Below are positions 1 through 13,000 of a DNA stretch of 64,000 nt, one piece after another (within the stretch, counting starts at the first letter, position 1; the number at the start of each line of letters is the position of its first letter). The position numbers were made by a program, and so were the translations under genes. The stretch comes from Myxocyprinus asiaticus (lineage: Eukaryota > Chordata > Actinopteri > Cypriniformes > Catostomidae): the NCBI RefSeq assembly GCF_019703515.2, contig NC_059347.1:21946501-22010500 (forward strand), in the 5' to 3' direction. The notes under the pieces are model-generated. The model worked only from the letters and a program-made list of their open reading frames with translations, searched no databases and was not told the origin of the DNA.

Positions 1-414
1 GTCTAAAAATGTCCTGTATAATATACAGGAAATAAAACCAAACCTTCAAAATAGTGCCAGTAAAGGTGGGGTAGAAGAATAGAAATAGAAAAGATAATTG
101 TTATATGAGGAAATATTGTGCCTATAGACGCATTCTTAATATAAATATTTGGAATAATGTCCTCTTTCCAAGATGTCCCTACCAACTTTTAAACCAAACC
201 TTCACCCTTGTCGTAAATTCTATTAAAAATATTTTGTAGTAAAAATGGCAACTGATCTAGCTAAAAAAAGAAATTGTCTAGTAATAACGTGATTAAAAAA
301 AAGAAAATTGTGTTGTAAAAATTATATCGTTTGTCATTTTAACTAGATGTATTTGACGTGACAATTAATTGACAGCTATTAAATATGCTTCATTCACTTA
401 TATCCACAGTACAC

Positions 415-887
415 TGTCAGGGAATTTGAGGAAAGGACCCAAATGCAAGAGGCAAATTAAAGGGCTTTATTACAAAATAAACAAAATACAAACCAAACAC
501 TCACGGGTGAGAAAAACAGAAACAGGACTAAAAGACTCAAAGAAACAAAAAAACAGGAAAACTGAATGAGAATAAAGAGCAGATCAGGAACAAACAGACA
601 AGGTAGACACACAAAACAGTCTGGCACAGGGCTGAACATGAGAGGAGCTTAAAAAGTGAAGGTTAATGGGAAGCAGGTGCCGCTGATAATGAGTAGTGTG
701 GAGTAAGGAGCTGTTGACTGGGCAACAGAGCTAATTCTCTATGTGGCACCTGCAAACACAAGAGGGAGAGGGTGAAACACAGAAACCACACACAAAAACA
801 CACACAAGAAACAAGCAGGCAGAAGAGACGGTCATGATCCTACCACAATATGAATAAAGACAGACAAAAAGTGTCAGGGTCATGACA
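415..887 (-). mobile_element. solo LTR of an LTR retrotransposon
   Basis: The segment begins TGTCA and ends TGACA (TG...CA ends) and is flanked by identical six-base GTACAC copies at 409-414 and 888-893. An AATAAA signal on the minus strand (466-471) lies near one end, as in an LTR R region. There is no internal coding region, so this is a solo LTR left by recombination. It lies in an mtx3 intron, antisense to the gene. The family is not certain; Ty3/gypsy-like is the best guess. Confidence 0.75.
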
Positions 888-1146
888 GTACACTTGCTGC
901 TCAGTATGGGTTAAGGTCTAAGCACTTTGTATCCAAAATAATGTACAATGTAATAATAATGTAAAATATTAGGTAGCCTATGTGGCAGCACTGTGCCATC
1001 TACTGTTTTGAAAGAGGACATTGCACAACCTATATGTGAGAAAATCTGTATTGATGCATTTGTGAGAAAATCAAGACTGTGGCCAAAAGTCATGTGACTC
1101 ACAAGTGGTATGCATTTGTTCACATTGAATTTTGTATTTGTTCAAT
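888..1146. other. mtx3 intron sequence, nothing recognised
   Basis: AT-rich intronic sequence between the solo LTR and the SINE. I see no exon, RNA gene or repeat family here. Confidence 0.5.
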
Positions 1147-1159
1147 AATTCTGTAGATT

Positions 1160-1564
1160 GGGGGGCCTGGGTAGCTCAGCGAGTAAAGACATTGACTACC
1201 ACCACTGGAGTCGCGAGTTCGAATCCAGCCAGGTCTCCTAAGCAACCAAATTGTCCCGGTTGCTAGGGAGGGTAGAGTCACATGGGGTAACCTCCTCGTG
1301 GTCACTATAATGTGGTTCGTTCTCGGTGGGGCACGTGGTGAGTTGCGGATGCTTCGGTGGATGGCGTGAAGCCTACACACGCGCTATGTCTCCGCAGTAA
1401 CGCGCTCAACAAGCCACGTGATAAGATGCGCAGGTTGACGGTCTCAAGACGTGGAGGCAACTGAGATTCGTCCTCCGCCACCCAGATTGAGGCGAGTCAC
1501 TACGCCACCACAAGGACTTAGAGCGCATTGGGAATTGGGCGTTCCAAATTGGGGAGAAAAAAAC
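1160..1564 (+). mobile_element. HAmo-type tRNA-derived SINE, full-length copy
   Basis: The 5' head carries the RNA polymerase III A box TAGCTCAGCGAG and B box GAGTTCGAATCC in tRNA-like spacing. The body carries the CTAAGCAACCAAATTG and GTGATAAGATGCGC segments typical of this cyprinid SINE, and the 3' end is AATTGGGGAGAAAAAAA. A perfect 13-bp target-site duplication, AATTCTGTAGATT, flanks it at 1147-1159 and 1565-1577. It lies in an mtx3 intron in sense orientation. It is a retroposon, not a working tRNA gene. Confidence 0.88.
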
Positions 1565-1912
1565 AATTCTGTAGATTTTCTAGAATCTGTGAAATATGAA
1601 ATATTTGTGAAATATGATGTATGTTTATATGAAACACATTTTTTATATTTGTAAAACACAGCGCATTTGGTTGTTAAGCTAGTGGTACACAACAAATACC
1701 ATTCATTTTCTCTTAAATTGTCCTTTGTTTTTGCAAATCGCTTTCTGTTTATTTGAGAGTCGAGTTTTACAATGCAAAGTGGATTGTGTTTGTTTGCAAA
1801 ATGTTCTATTTATGTTTAGTTTTGGCACAAATCTGGCTCTAAAGATAATGTGACCTGGACATGTTTTTGTGAGATTTACCCTAATTTAAAATGTGCCCCT
1901 TAATCCACACAG

Positions 1913-4900
1913 AGATTCGATGCTGACTATGAGTTGACCGCTAAACAAGGGGCAGATACAATGGCTTATATTGCACTGCTGGAGGAAAAACTGCGGCCAG
2001 CTCTGGTAGGTGCATCTGCAATTCACATAATTTTTTTATTTTTTATTTTTTATTTCTGGTATGCATAATGTTAGTAATGTAAAATATAGTTTTTATGAAT
2101 GAAGTTTTGAATTATGTGTTTACTGTTCATTGTAAGCTACACACGTTCTGGGTGGATGCAGAGAACTATGCTAACCTGACCCGGCCCTGGTTTTCATCAC
2201 ATTCTCCATTCCCCCTCAACTTCTTTGTGCCGGGTCGGCAGGCTAGCTTGGCTCTGTCCCGTATCTTACTGACCAAAGGAGAGTCACCATTGCTTAACAT
2301 CACAGAGGTAGAGGGAAAGGTATGATGGTATGAGGTATGATTTGATAAACTGCCAAAAGTGTCATGCGTGACATTGAATTCATCTACAATGTTTTTGAAT
2401 GTCATGGTAATATGAAGTGTATAAAAGGTTGTCTGAGAAATGTCTGCAGTTTAATAGATGTAAAACAGTTTAACTCACTCTGGAAAAGAGTGTCTGTTCT
2501 CCTGAACACAGTTTAGAAACCAGATGGTCATGAAATGTGGTCATTTGACACAAAGAATGTGCTATTGTAGTTATGTCATATTTCATAATTATATGGTTAG
2601 TAATAGAATTGATTTTCAGATCTACACTGAAGCCAAAGAGGGTCTGAATTTGCTCTCCCACAGACTTGGAAACTCCAACTACTTCTTTGGAAACACGTGA
2701 GTTCTTTAGTTCTTATGCTGTAATATTAATCACCTTTCTTTTTCTCCCCAATTTGGCATGCCCAATTCCCAATGCGCTCTAGGTCCTCGTGGTGGCGTAG
2801 TGACTCGCCTCAATTCGGGTGGCGGAGGACGAATTTCAGCTTCCTCCGCGTCTGAGACCGTCAACCTGCGCATCTTATCACGTGGCTTGTTTAGCGTGTT
2901 ACCGCGGAGACATAGCGCGTGTGGAGGCTTCACGCCATTCTCCGCGGCATCCACGCACAACTCACCATGTGCTCCACCGAGCGCGAACCACATTATAGTG
3001 ACCATGAGGAGATTACCCCACGTGACTCTACCCTCCCTAGCAACTGGGCCAATTTGGTTGCTTAGGAGGCCTGGCTGGAGTCACTCAGCATGCCCTGGAT
3101 TCGAACTCGTGACTCCAGGGGATATTTAACAGCTTTTTAAGAGAATGTGTGTCTATGAATTCATGCAAAGTCTCTATTTGAGTAGAGCTCAACTGGGCTT
3201 CCTTAACAGCTAGTAAATCAATCAATAGAAGTGAATACATAAATAGAAGTGATTTGAGACCAAAACCAAATTTCATCTTGTCAATAATTACTTTTTAGAA
3301 AATCTATGCATTTTGAATAGCATATTTATTCAATGAGGTATGAGAGGCTAATGGCCATTCCATATTATGAATATTATCAATGCTAAACAGTGTTGTTGGG
3401 AATGACACATGCTGGGGTGGACCGCAAGACAACCACTTGTCGAGCTCATTAACAGATCATAAGGGAAAGGGAGTAGAGAGAAACTAAACAAATGATAATA
3501 TACCGTATATGTTCACAGTATTGCACATTCTCAAGAGCCTTGCTTTTATAAAGCAGTTATTACATAATAATAAGGACAATTTTATTTCATTAAGGAAATT
3601 CATTAAGCGCAATCCTTCCACTTGGAGATCTTGGGCTCTCTTTTTGTGTGTGCAAAATGCAGCGCAATGACTGTGCACTGCGTCTTATTTAAATTTCATG
3701 AGAGTGCTAATTCTGAGCGCAATTTTCATGCCAGCACAAATCGCAAGCGGTCTTGGGTGGGACTGTTTGCGCTGTGGGTGTATGCATACAAAAATGTGGC
3801 TGTATTGTATGTAAATGAAGTGGCTAAAAGTGCAATTTGCTATTTTTCTGAGAAATACATTAGATCATTGCACTAAGATGTTTCAAAAGCAGGTCTGTTT
3901 TCAGCGCAAAGTCTAAATTCAGCTCCTACATTTGCAGTTTGAAGATTACACCAGCAGCTGGTAATAAAATTCATGTACACACTCTGAAAATATAGTAGAA
4001 CATCAATTTATATCCCTGATAATCACTGAGATTAGAATTAAACCTTCTAGAGGTCATGGTTTATTTTTCAATTATTATTATTTACAATTGTATTAATGAT
4101 CTAATTTGTATTGGTATTTTTTCACCTGTTGTCTAAGAGTGATTTATTGGTTACTGCAAAAGGGGCCGGTGAAAGAAGTTGGAGAGGGTAAAATGTTTGG
4201 ATTTGGTATGATTTTTTTTTAAAACACTTTTTTTTTTAATTACATTTTCGTTTTGTTTGAAGTGTCATTTTAATTTAGAAATATTCTTTGGTTTAATTAT
4301 TTTGTATTTCAATATATGATTTTTGAATGTATTTTTGTATTTTTTATTTTTAATCGGTAGAAGTGAAGTGTGTGCCGAGCAATCACAGTTAGTACTAGCT
4401 ATGATTTGTGTGTCAGTAGATTAAAATTATTAGTAATATTACATTCTCTATAATTTAATGGAACGTACATCCAAATCCTGATGAGAATCACATTTTCTAT
4501 GCATATAAATGGAGCGTGTCACTGTCACAGAAATATTCGGCACAGAAATATAAGGAGCTTCAGTTAATGTTCACATCAACCATCAGAATGGGGAAAAAAT
4601 GTGATCTCAGTGATTTCAACATGCTGGGCTGGTTTGAGTATTTCTGTAATTACTGAACCCCTGGGATTTTCAGTCTCTAGAATGTATAGAGAATGGTGTG
4701 AAAAACAAAAAACATCCAGTATTTCAAATCAGCTGTAAAATTGTGCTTCTTTACCTCAGATTACAAAAAATAAAATTAAAATATTCCCCGGCTTGTATAG
4801 CTCATGCGCATTCTCGAGTTCATTGACAGGCAATGTCTGTATCTAAAAAGTGATTGCATCCTTTATCTGTAAATTATGACTTCCAACTGACTGTTGGGCA

Positions 4901-7364
4901 TTCTAGTTTCTTCCATTCATTTTAATAAAAGTGGCCCGTCTCTGCTAAATAGTCTCTGGCTTAGTAGCGCTAGCACTCTTAAAATAGGGCCCGTAGTCTC
5001 CGATGCATCAATCTACTTAGTGCTAAGGGTAATAGTTAGCCTCTATGGGTGCTGTGCAGTGATATACATAGTAGCTAGGTGAACAGGTATTTCACATTAT
5101 AGCTGATATAATTCATCCATCAACAGAACTGTGTTTTATAATTGATGTGCTGAGATAAATGTAAACTTTTTTTGTGTCAGAAGTTCAGTGTTTTCCATCT
5201 CCCAGACCTAAAAGCCTGGACGCGTTTGTGTTTGGTCACATTGCCCCCATCTTTAAAGCCCCTCTGCCCAGTGGGCAGCTTCAGAAGCACCTGAACCAGC
5301 TTGATAATCTCTGCCATTTCTGCAACACCGTCCTTAAAAATTACTTCACTGATGCCACATCTGACAAGAGAATGGATGGTAAGTAGTAAGAACACTGTCA
5401 CAGCTGCTGTAGTCCATTATTAATAATAAAAAGAAAAAGTATTGGGCCTGCTTGCCTGCTTTTTGCTTTTTCACTATCTTTATCACTAACTTTTTATTAG
5501 TTTATCTCCATCTCTATTTATGAAATCTGTTGAATCAGATAGAATTACAAAATTTAAAGGGATAGTTCTCTCAAAAATCATTTGCTCAGCCTCATGACCA
5601 TGGAACACCAAAGGAAAGGTTAAGCAGAATGGCCAAGCATAAAATGAAAGTGCATACGGATTAGGGGTTGAGTTCCAAAAAGAACAACAACAAAAAAGCA
5701 CCATAAAAGCATAATAGAAGTAGTCCATATGAAATGTGCACTATATTCCATGTCTTCTGAAGCCATATGATAGCTTTGTTTGAGGAACAGACTGAAATAT
5801 AAGCTATTATTCACTGAGAATCATGCCTTAAATTTTGCATGACAGCTGTGGTCCCCGTTCACTTTTATTGTATGGAAAAAAAGCAGCTAGGACATTATTC
5901 TATAAGTACTCCTTTTGTGTTCCACAGATGAGAGTAAGTCATATGGGTTTAGAACGACATGAGGCTGAGTAATTGATGACTGAATTTTAAATTTTGGGAG
6001 AACTATCCCTTTAACTACACTTTAATGATTCATCACCTTCCCATTGCTTTCAACCTGAGACATTTTGTGTAAAGCAAAAGCTAAAAGAGTATTAACAGCA
6101 TCATCCTGGGGCTTGAGGCTATTTTAAGTGATTTGCTACAGTATGTCTCTTTGGCTGCATTCTGAATCTGCACTAACATTTCTCCCATGTGCATGAAAAC
6201 ATCTGCTTCTCTTTAGAATCAGTGTCTGTCTTTTCTCTTTCTTTGCTCTTTTGTTAGGCACACCGACAGCTTCCCATGATCCTGTTGATGCAAACCTCCA
6301 GAAACTGACACAGCTTGTTAACAAAGAGTCCAACCTTATTGAAAAGGTCTTGGCAAAATCTGCCTATTTGCTCCTTAGTTTAATGTCATTGGAAATGAAA
6401 TGTCATATCTCATAACTGAACTGCATAATGTACACTACTGCTGTAAGTGATTTTAGCGTTATGAAGCTTTCATGCGACTGAGCCGTTTAATTAGCCACGC
6501 CCCCTCATTTCAAAACCTGCCTTCCAAAGATAATTTTGAGACCAAAACAGAGCAAAAGAGCAGCATTGTTTGTTCCTGTGGCTGTCAAATTCAACAGTGG
6601 CACGATAGCGCCCTCAACTGACAAACATTATGAATTATAGCCTCAATGATCCGCTTCAAATACAACTCTATGAGAACGAGCAAAATGATTGACAAGTGAA
6701 AAGCGTCAATGTCCACGGACACATTTTTGTTTGCTGTTTACAAAGTCTACAGCTGTCACAGAGACCGGTGAGATATCTCAGGACACTTATTTCACTAATA
6801 CCTTTAAGGGAGTAGGAAAAAATGTTTCCATGAAAAAAATCGCTTACAGCACCTTTGACTGAATGTATGTTTCTCATGATCTTAAATTTTTTTTTTTTAA
6901 AGGCGAATGCTTAAATGCTGGGAATTAGTTTTGTAGTGTAATAATTATGAGGCTTATAATAATTTCTTTACAAAAAATTTTTTAATGGATGTGTAGGACC
7001 AAATTGGTTGTTTGAGAGTGCGTAGAGCTGTAGTTTAGGCAAAGTGTGGCTAAAATGTGGATAATAGGGATAATAAAGTATAAGCAGGTCTGTCCAGACT
7101 TTTGACTGGTAGTGTAACATGGAATCTGGAATCAATATGATTCAAGGGCAGTTTGCACATGGATCAAAGAATTCAGTTCTTGGTCTTCTTAAATGTCTTT
7201 TGTATTTTCCACTGGTTGTCCTGTGGATCTAAGTGTTGTTACTGTGATGTGGGTTTATGTAACAGATGGATGACAACCTTCGCAGCAGTCCCCAGCACAG
7301 ACCGCACAGACATGAGGCCAAACCCTCAGCCCTTGCCAGTGAGAGGAGCTCCACCCCTGCCTGA
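1913..7364 (+). CDS. mtx3: metaxin-3, C-terminal six coding exons (5' part lies outside the window)
   Basis: Coding exons at 1913-2005, 2137-2319, 2620-2696, 5206-5378, 6258-6346 and 7266-7364 (TGA at 7362) have AG/GT borders and agreeing phases; together they give 237 codons plus stop. The family is about 310 residues long, so roughly the first quarter is upstream of the window. Recognisable stretches are [47 protein letters not shown] and the metaxin-3 signature [20 protein letters not shown], which separates it from metaxin-1 and -2. Metaxins are GST-fold proteins of the mitochondrial outer membrane that associate with the SAM import complex; the visible part covers the Tom37/GST-C-like region and a polar tail. 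No C-terminal membrane segment is visible, as expected for metaxin-3. The gene is convergent with cmya5 and its reading frame is intact here. Confidence 0.93.
2733..3121 (-). mobile_element. HAmo-type SINE, 5'-truncated copy
   Basis: Reverse-strand copy of the SINE at 1160-1564, sharing the CTCCCCAATTTGG 3' end, the GTGATAAGATGCGC region and the B box GAGTTCGAATCC near 3100. The tRNA-like head stops just before the B box, so the A box is missing. It lies in an mtx3 intron, antisense. Confidence 0.85.
3126..4560. other. mtx3 intron, no gene seen
   Basis: AT-rich intron without conserved coding signal. Short open frames lack splice context and family resemblance. Confidence 0.4.
4561..4720 (+). 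pseudogene. Tc1-like transposase N-terminal fragment
   Basis: The conceptual translation begins [11 protein letters not shown] and continues with AGLSISV and [12 protein letters not shown] pieces. This matches the N-terminal helix-turn-helix of a common fish Tc1-like transposase. A stretch in the middle is deleted and the frame is broken after about 50 codons. No catalytic DDE region follows. It is an old fragment inside an mtx3 intron. Confidence 0.6.
4795..4965 (-). repeat. dispersed repeat, second copy inverted at 35500-35705
   Basis: The reverse complement matches 35500-35705 over segments such as GAGACTATTTAGCAGA, GGGCCACTT, AATGAATGG and the CATGCGCATT...AGCTATACAAG end. The family is not recognised and no coding potential is seen. 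Confidence 0.6.
5554..6014 (+). mobile_element. TTAA-flanked MITE (GGGATAGTTC family)
   Basis: TTAA at 5554-5557 and 6011-6014 brackets inverted termini AAAGGGATAGTTCTC and GAGAACTATCCCTTT. The interior has the usual fish pieces CTCATGACCATGGAACACC and CATATGGGTTTAGAACGACATGAGG. TTAA target preference suggests a piggyBac- or Kolobok-mobilised non-autonomous element. A second copy hosts the Tc1 element at 11605, and partial copies lie near 10830-11115 and 50340-50500. Confidence 0.7.
6431..6858 (+). mobile_element. MITE with GCTGTAAGYGATTTT inverted ends
   Basis: The left end CTGCTGTAAGTGATTTT and right end AAAAATCGCTTACAGCACC are inverted repeats about 420 bp apart. The interior holds CCACGCCCCCTCATTTC. 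No coding sequence. It lies in an mtx3 intron. Confidence 0.55.
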
Positions 7365-8300
7365 ACCCCATCCCCGCCCCTTTAAGCACTGACTTGTGCA
7401 TTATTTATTCACCAGGAAGGAGGATTGCATTGGAAAGTATTTCCAAAGCTACTCCCATTATATAAAAACTCTAATGGGCTGAGGTCATAATAAATCAATG
7501 CTAGTTTTTGTTGTTGCTGAAATGTGGGCTAGAGAATTGCTTGTCTTCTGTGGCTTGTGTGATTGATTTCGCAACACACAACAATCATGGACTCATATAA
7601 AGGGCTAGTTAAATGGGGATTCTCTGTATTTAAGAACCATTAGCACATGCGGTATCTACATATCATTAAAAGGGAAATTAACACCGCTTAATTAAAGCAT
7701 AATAACAGCATTGAGCTGACAATTGAGATTGTTGAGATAAATTGTTGACAGTTGAGATGCTGACTTATAAAAGACCAGCAGCCTCCAGTTACAACACTTT
7801 GCTTTTCATTTTAATTATTATACAGTATAAACTTTGCACAAGCACGATTCTAATAATTAATATTAGAAGTCTAAATATATTTATCTTTAAGGTTGATAAA
7901 AGCTCTCATTTAAATGCACATGGCATGCAAGCTACTGTATTAATCAAATGTCCTCATTGTGCTTCATTACAGCATGACTGATTTAATTCCACCATTCCAT
8001 ATTTTGCTCTGATCTCATTCTTGATTGCGTGACTTTACACTTCTTTTTTTTTTTTTTTTACTTTTAGTGCAAAAAGATCACTTCCCACAGCGTATTTGTG
8101 TGTGTGTGTGTGTGTGTACTGTGTATACATTTATTATTCATATTCCTCTGGAGATTTTTTTACATGAAAGGAACGCCTTAAATGTCCATTGCAGTGCCAT
8201 GCCCTCACTTGACTCATTTGTTGTTGTGTCTCAAGAAACCGTATATTTCATAATGTATCAATGTACTGCAATGTTCAAATATAAGTACATTTGCAATAAA
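7365..8300 (+). other. mtx3: mtx3 3' UTR with poly(A) signals
   Basis: Non-coding sequence follows the mtx3 stop. AATAAA at 8295-8300, overlapping a second ATAAAG, is the first convincing polyadenylation signal. It implies a 3' UTR of about 0.94 kb that includes a (GT)n tract near 8097-8118. The exact cleavage site is not determinable here. Confidence 0.5.
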
Positions 8301-9690
8301 ATAAAGTTCTTTGATAAATACTTTTTTCTGATTAAAAGGGGGAGAACACATTAACACGTTTAATTTAAAAGCTGTTTAGTTAGTTTAACTTCAAACCCAC
8401 AATTGTTTTTTTATATATTTGCTTTGAGTGGATAGTAGTTACAGTACATCCTAACATATCTTGACTTTATAACTAGTTCATGATTAAAAAAAAAAAAAAA
8501 AAAAAGCACAACTTTCCATTTAGCTCCAATTTTACAGTAATGGAGAGACAGCTGTAAGACTTCTTGTATGGATGTCACATGGAAGCTATTACAACTCACC
8601 ACTTCCAAAAATTCACATTCCCTCAACTGAATGGAAAGGACAGAACACAGGAGAATTTACCCCTGTCCTTTCCCTTTTTTCTAGATTTTTAAAATTGGTA
8701 GCCAGTGAAACACCCATTTTTCTATGAGAATTTGACTCATTTAAGAAAACATGTACTGTAGTGGATTGACGTAGATTTTTTGGTTGCAACAAAGATGATT
8801 AAATCTGCTAAAATTATTAAGAGTTTTACAGTCAGTCAACCCTACATAGGATTCACTAATTCAGTGTAGCGTGAACCCTGCTAAGGCTAATGGTGAAATA
8901 TTAAAACAGCAAGACAAATTCATAATTGCAGTTATTCTTGTTTAAGAAATATATATATATATATATATAAAGAACCAACAACAAACGAGTTTCTCAATTG
9001 CACATTTTTAGAGGGAGAAAAACAAACAAACATTCAAGACAACAATTCACCTCAAACGTGACAGAATCCCTCAAATAATCAGTTATTTTTCTGTTCCTTT
9101 GAATGAAAACAAAAAAGTTCACAGATCAGTTCTCTTGATTATTAAATCAGACTCATAAAACAAACGGTTTAGACTTGATTCTAATTAATTATATCAAATT
9201 CAATTAATAGAAAAAACAGATTCAAAAGAAACCAAGCTCATCGATGAAATGACAAAGACTGTTTTAATCCTTTCCCTTTGATTGGGTTTAAAAGTGTTAA
9301 AATACTGTATAAAGTGCATTTGTTCCTGCTTTCCCTTATTTTATTGCATTCTTTTCGTTCTTTCCACTTTTTGAATCTGGCGAGCTGACTCAAAGTTTTG
9401 GTAATGGCAGCATGTTCTGACATTGCAGCACACAATGTTCCGCCTGTCTTCTTCTTCTTCTTCTAAGGTTTTTAAGAGCGGTTGGCAAACCAGCTTATAG
9501 GTGCTTTACCGCCACCTACTGGACAGTTAGTGGATCACAAGATGTTCCACCTGTAAACCATCAGTCTGATTGTATTGTTGCTGTTGTAGCACTCCGTCTT
9601 CTATTTCTTTCTAACACCATGACTTGTGAGCATGAGTTGAATGCAAGTAACATCCAGTAACTTCTTTTAAGAACATTTATTAAAACAAAA
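8301..9690. other. intergenic, AT-rich, minor repeats only
   Basis: Downstream of mtx3. It contains poly(A) near 8486, (AT)n at 8947-8967 and a dispersed repeat fragment around 9445-9535 (TTCTTCTTCTTC, then GGTTGGCAAACCAGCTTATAGG and ACCGCCACCTACTGGAC). No gene is supported. Confidence 0.4.
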
Positions 9691-10087
9691 AATTAACTAG
9701 AGAGAATGTTACAGTCAAAAATAAACAAATAAATAAATAAAAACACTGTCTCGCTTCAAACTCACATCTTCTAACTAAAAGTCCTAGAGAGATGACGTCA
9801 CTATGCAACGTAATTGCACTGAAAAAAAAAGTGATTCCTTGCTTTAGCAAATATTGCTCATTAAAATAAACAGATTTTACTGAAAACGTAATGCTGTCAT
9901 TTTTCCTTAATGATCTGCCATTTGTGACACAAGATATTGAGATTATGTTGTACTCATAATAATAAAGAAACTTTGCTAATTATTTTGAGTGAAGCGACAG
10001 TAATCTGAAGTTTAGTAAACCCAGCCACATGATGCAGAATATGATTGAATTTTAAGCAAGTATATTTGGGGCTGGCTGATATTTTGG

Positions 10088-13000
10088 ATGAGGAGAGCTC
10101 CTGGTGGACAACACAAAGTTTTTGCCAAAAAGTTCAAAGGTAAATTACTTTAAACATAGTGTGAAATCAGTGGAGTTTTTTCTGTTGCTATCAGTTTTCT
10201 GTGTATTCAAGTTTCAATTAGCTTAAAGAAGTAGTTAACGTTACGTTTCGTTTGCAAATCTACAGTATATTAAATGTTTGTCTGCATGAGGCTAATTAGA
10301 TGTGTACATGTTCACAGTCGAACAAACAAAAACTGTGCATTTTTTCACCAGGTAGATACTCTTCATCTTCAACTGCTGCTCAGGGCCTTCACCTACAATT
10401 CCTCAAACTCAGCAGACAACAGGTCATTCCAGTAAATTAATCGCATTTCTACACCAATTTAAAATGTTTAATGCAAACTTCAAATTGTACATCTTGAAAC
10501 CAGCTAACATTTTCTGAGTGTTGGTTTATATTCAGCTTTATCAATTGCATGTACAGTTTTAGCGTTCAGTTAGTGTTTGAGACGATAATGGCGCTTACAC
10601 CATACGGAGAATTCCCGCGTATTTTTCACTGGAGAGACAGTTCATCTTCAACTGCTGCTCAGGTGTCACTCACGCGGCAGAAACTCCGCAGGCAACAGGT
10701 AACTCCAACAAGTACATCACTTTTCTACATGTTTCAATGCAAACGTCTCATTGAACCCCTTCATCTTAAAGGGAAACCAGCTTACATTAGCTGAGTGTTG
10801 GTTCATGTTCACTTTTCAGCTTAATCAAATGATTTTAGTAGTTCACTCAAAAATGCTATTTCTCTTGTCATTTGGCCTTCTCACCCCATATACCTTCTCA
10901 AACTCGTATGACTTTCTGTCTTATGTGGAACACAAACCAACATTTCCACTCAAGTCATATGATTACATTGATGCTGCCTTTATGGATCTTGAAAGTTTTT
11001 TACCTCACTGACTTCCACTATATGGACAAACACACATCATATATCCTTCAAAAATCTTTGTTTGTGTTCCCCTGAAGAAAGTCAAATGAGTTTGACATGG
11101 CATAAGACTGCATAAATGATGAGAGAATGATCATTTTTGGTTTGCCTCAAGGAGACACCCTGATATCAACATGTGTAAATTGGTTTGTAAAAAAGAGCCA
11201 CATCATAAGTATAATACTGTTGCAATATGTAGCAGGGTTTGCAGCAGTTGAAAATTGTCTCGTCATGAATCTTAAGTGTAAACTAGCCATACATGTTGCT
11301 TATCTTGTCAGTTACAATTATACTATTTTTTATTTTTGTCTAACAGGATAGGGTCATTTAAATTATAGTCCTGGCAGGTCTACAACTATAACTGAAAGAA
11401 GAGTCATCAGAGGTTTTCAAGGCAAAAAAAAAAAAAAAAAGTAGGAAACACATTTTGATGACAGTATTCATATTTATATGGTACCATTTTAACATATCCG
11501 CTGACATTCATATAAATGTATGCATTTGTTTCAGTGGTTGAATAACTGTGTGCTTCAAATGAAAATTCTCTCATCATTTACTCACCCTCATGCCATCCCA
11601 GATACAGTTGTGCTCAAAAGTTTGCATACCCTGGCAGAAATTGTGAAATTTTGGCATTGATTTTGAAAATATGGCTGATCATGCAAAAAAAAAAACTGTC
11701 TTTTATTTAAAGATAGTGATGATATGAAGCCATTTATTATCACATAGTTGTTTGGCTCCTTTTTAAATCATAATGATAACAGAAATCACCCAAATGGCCC
11801 TGATCAAAAGTTTACATACCCTTGAATGTTTGGCCTTGTTACAGACACACAAGGTGACACACACACAGGTTTAAATGGCAATTAAAGGTTAATTTCCCAC
11901 ACCTGTGGCTTTTTAAATTGCAGTTAGTGTCTGTGTATAAATAGTCGATGAGTTTGTTAGTTCTCACATGAATGCACTGAGCAGGCTAGATACTGAGCCA
12001 TGGGGAGCAGAAAAGAACTGTCAAAAGACCTGCGTAACAAGGAAATGGAACTTTATAAAGATGGAAAAGGATATAAAAAGATATCCAAAGCCTTGAAAAT
12101 GCCAGTCAGTACTGTTCAATCACTTATTAAGAAGTGGAAAATTCGGGGATCTCTCGATACCAAGCCAAGGTCAGGTAGACCAAGAAAGATTTCAGCCACA
12201 ACTGCCAGAAGAATTGTTCGGGATACAAAGAAAAACCCACAGGTAACCTCAGAAGAAATACAGGCTGCTCTGGAAAAAGACGGTGTGGTTGTTTCAAGGA
12301 GCACAATACGATGATACTTGAACAAAAATGAGCTGCATGGTCGAGTTGCCAGAAAGAAGCCTTTACTGTGCCAATGCCACAAAAAAGCCCGGTTACAATA
12401 TGCCCGACGACACCTTGACACCTCACAGCTTCTGGCACACTGTAATTTGGAGTGACAAGACCAAAATAGAGCTTTATGGTCACAACCATAAGCGCTATGT
12501 TTGGAGAGGGGTCAACAAGGCCTATAGTGAAAAGAATACCATCCCCACTGTGAAGCATGTTGGTGGCTCACTGATGTTTTGGGGGTGTGTGAGCTCTAAA
12601 GGCACGGGGAATCTTGTGAAAATTGATGGCAAGATGAATGCAGCATGTTATCAGAAAATACTGGCAGACAATTTGCATTCTTCTGCACGAAAGCTTCGCA
12701 TGGGACACTCTTGGACTTTCCAGCACGACAATGACCCTAAGCACAAGGCCAAGTTGACCCTCCAGTAGTTACAGCAGAAAAAGGTGAAGGTTCTGGAGTC
12801 ACAGTCTCCTGACCTTAATATCATCGAGCCACTCTGGGGAGATCTCAAATGTGCGGTTCATGCAAGATGACCAAAGACTTTGCATGACCTGGAGGCATTT
12901 TGCCAAGAAGAATGGGCAGCTATACCACCTGCAAGAATTTGGGGCCTCATAGACAACTATTACAAAAGACTGCACACTGTCATTGATGCTAAAGGGGGCA

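Noticed and set aside
1160..1240. tRNA gene
   Set aside because: A and B boxes are present, but the sequence continues into a 400-bp SINE body with an A-rich tail and a 13-bp TSD; it does not fold as a complete tRNA.
7153..7392. 79-codon plus-strand ORF overlapping the last mtx3 exon
   Set aside because: It is in a different frame from mtx3 and shows no family resemblance; the mtx3 frame [10 protein letters not shown] explains the sequence.
8025..8354. 109-codon ORF with Cys-Val repeats
   Set aside because: Product of a (GT)n tract and poly-T in the mtx3 3' UTR.
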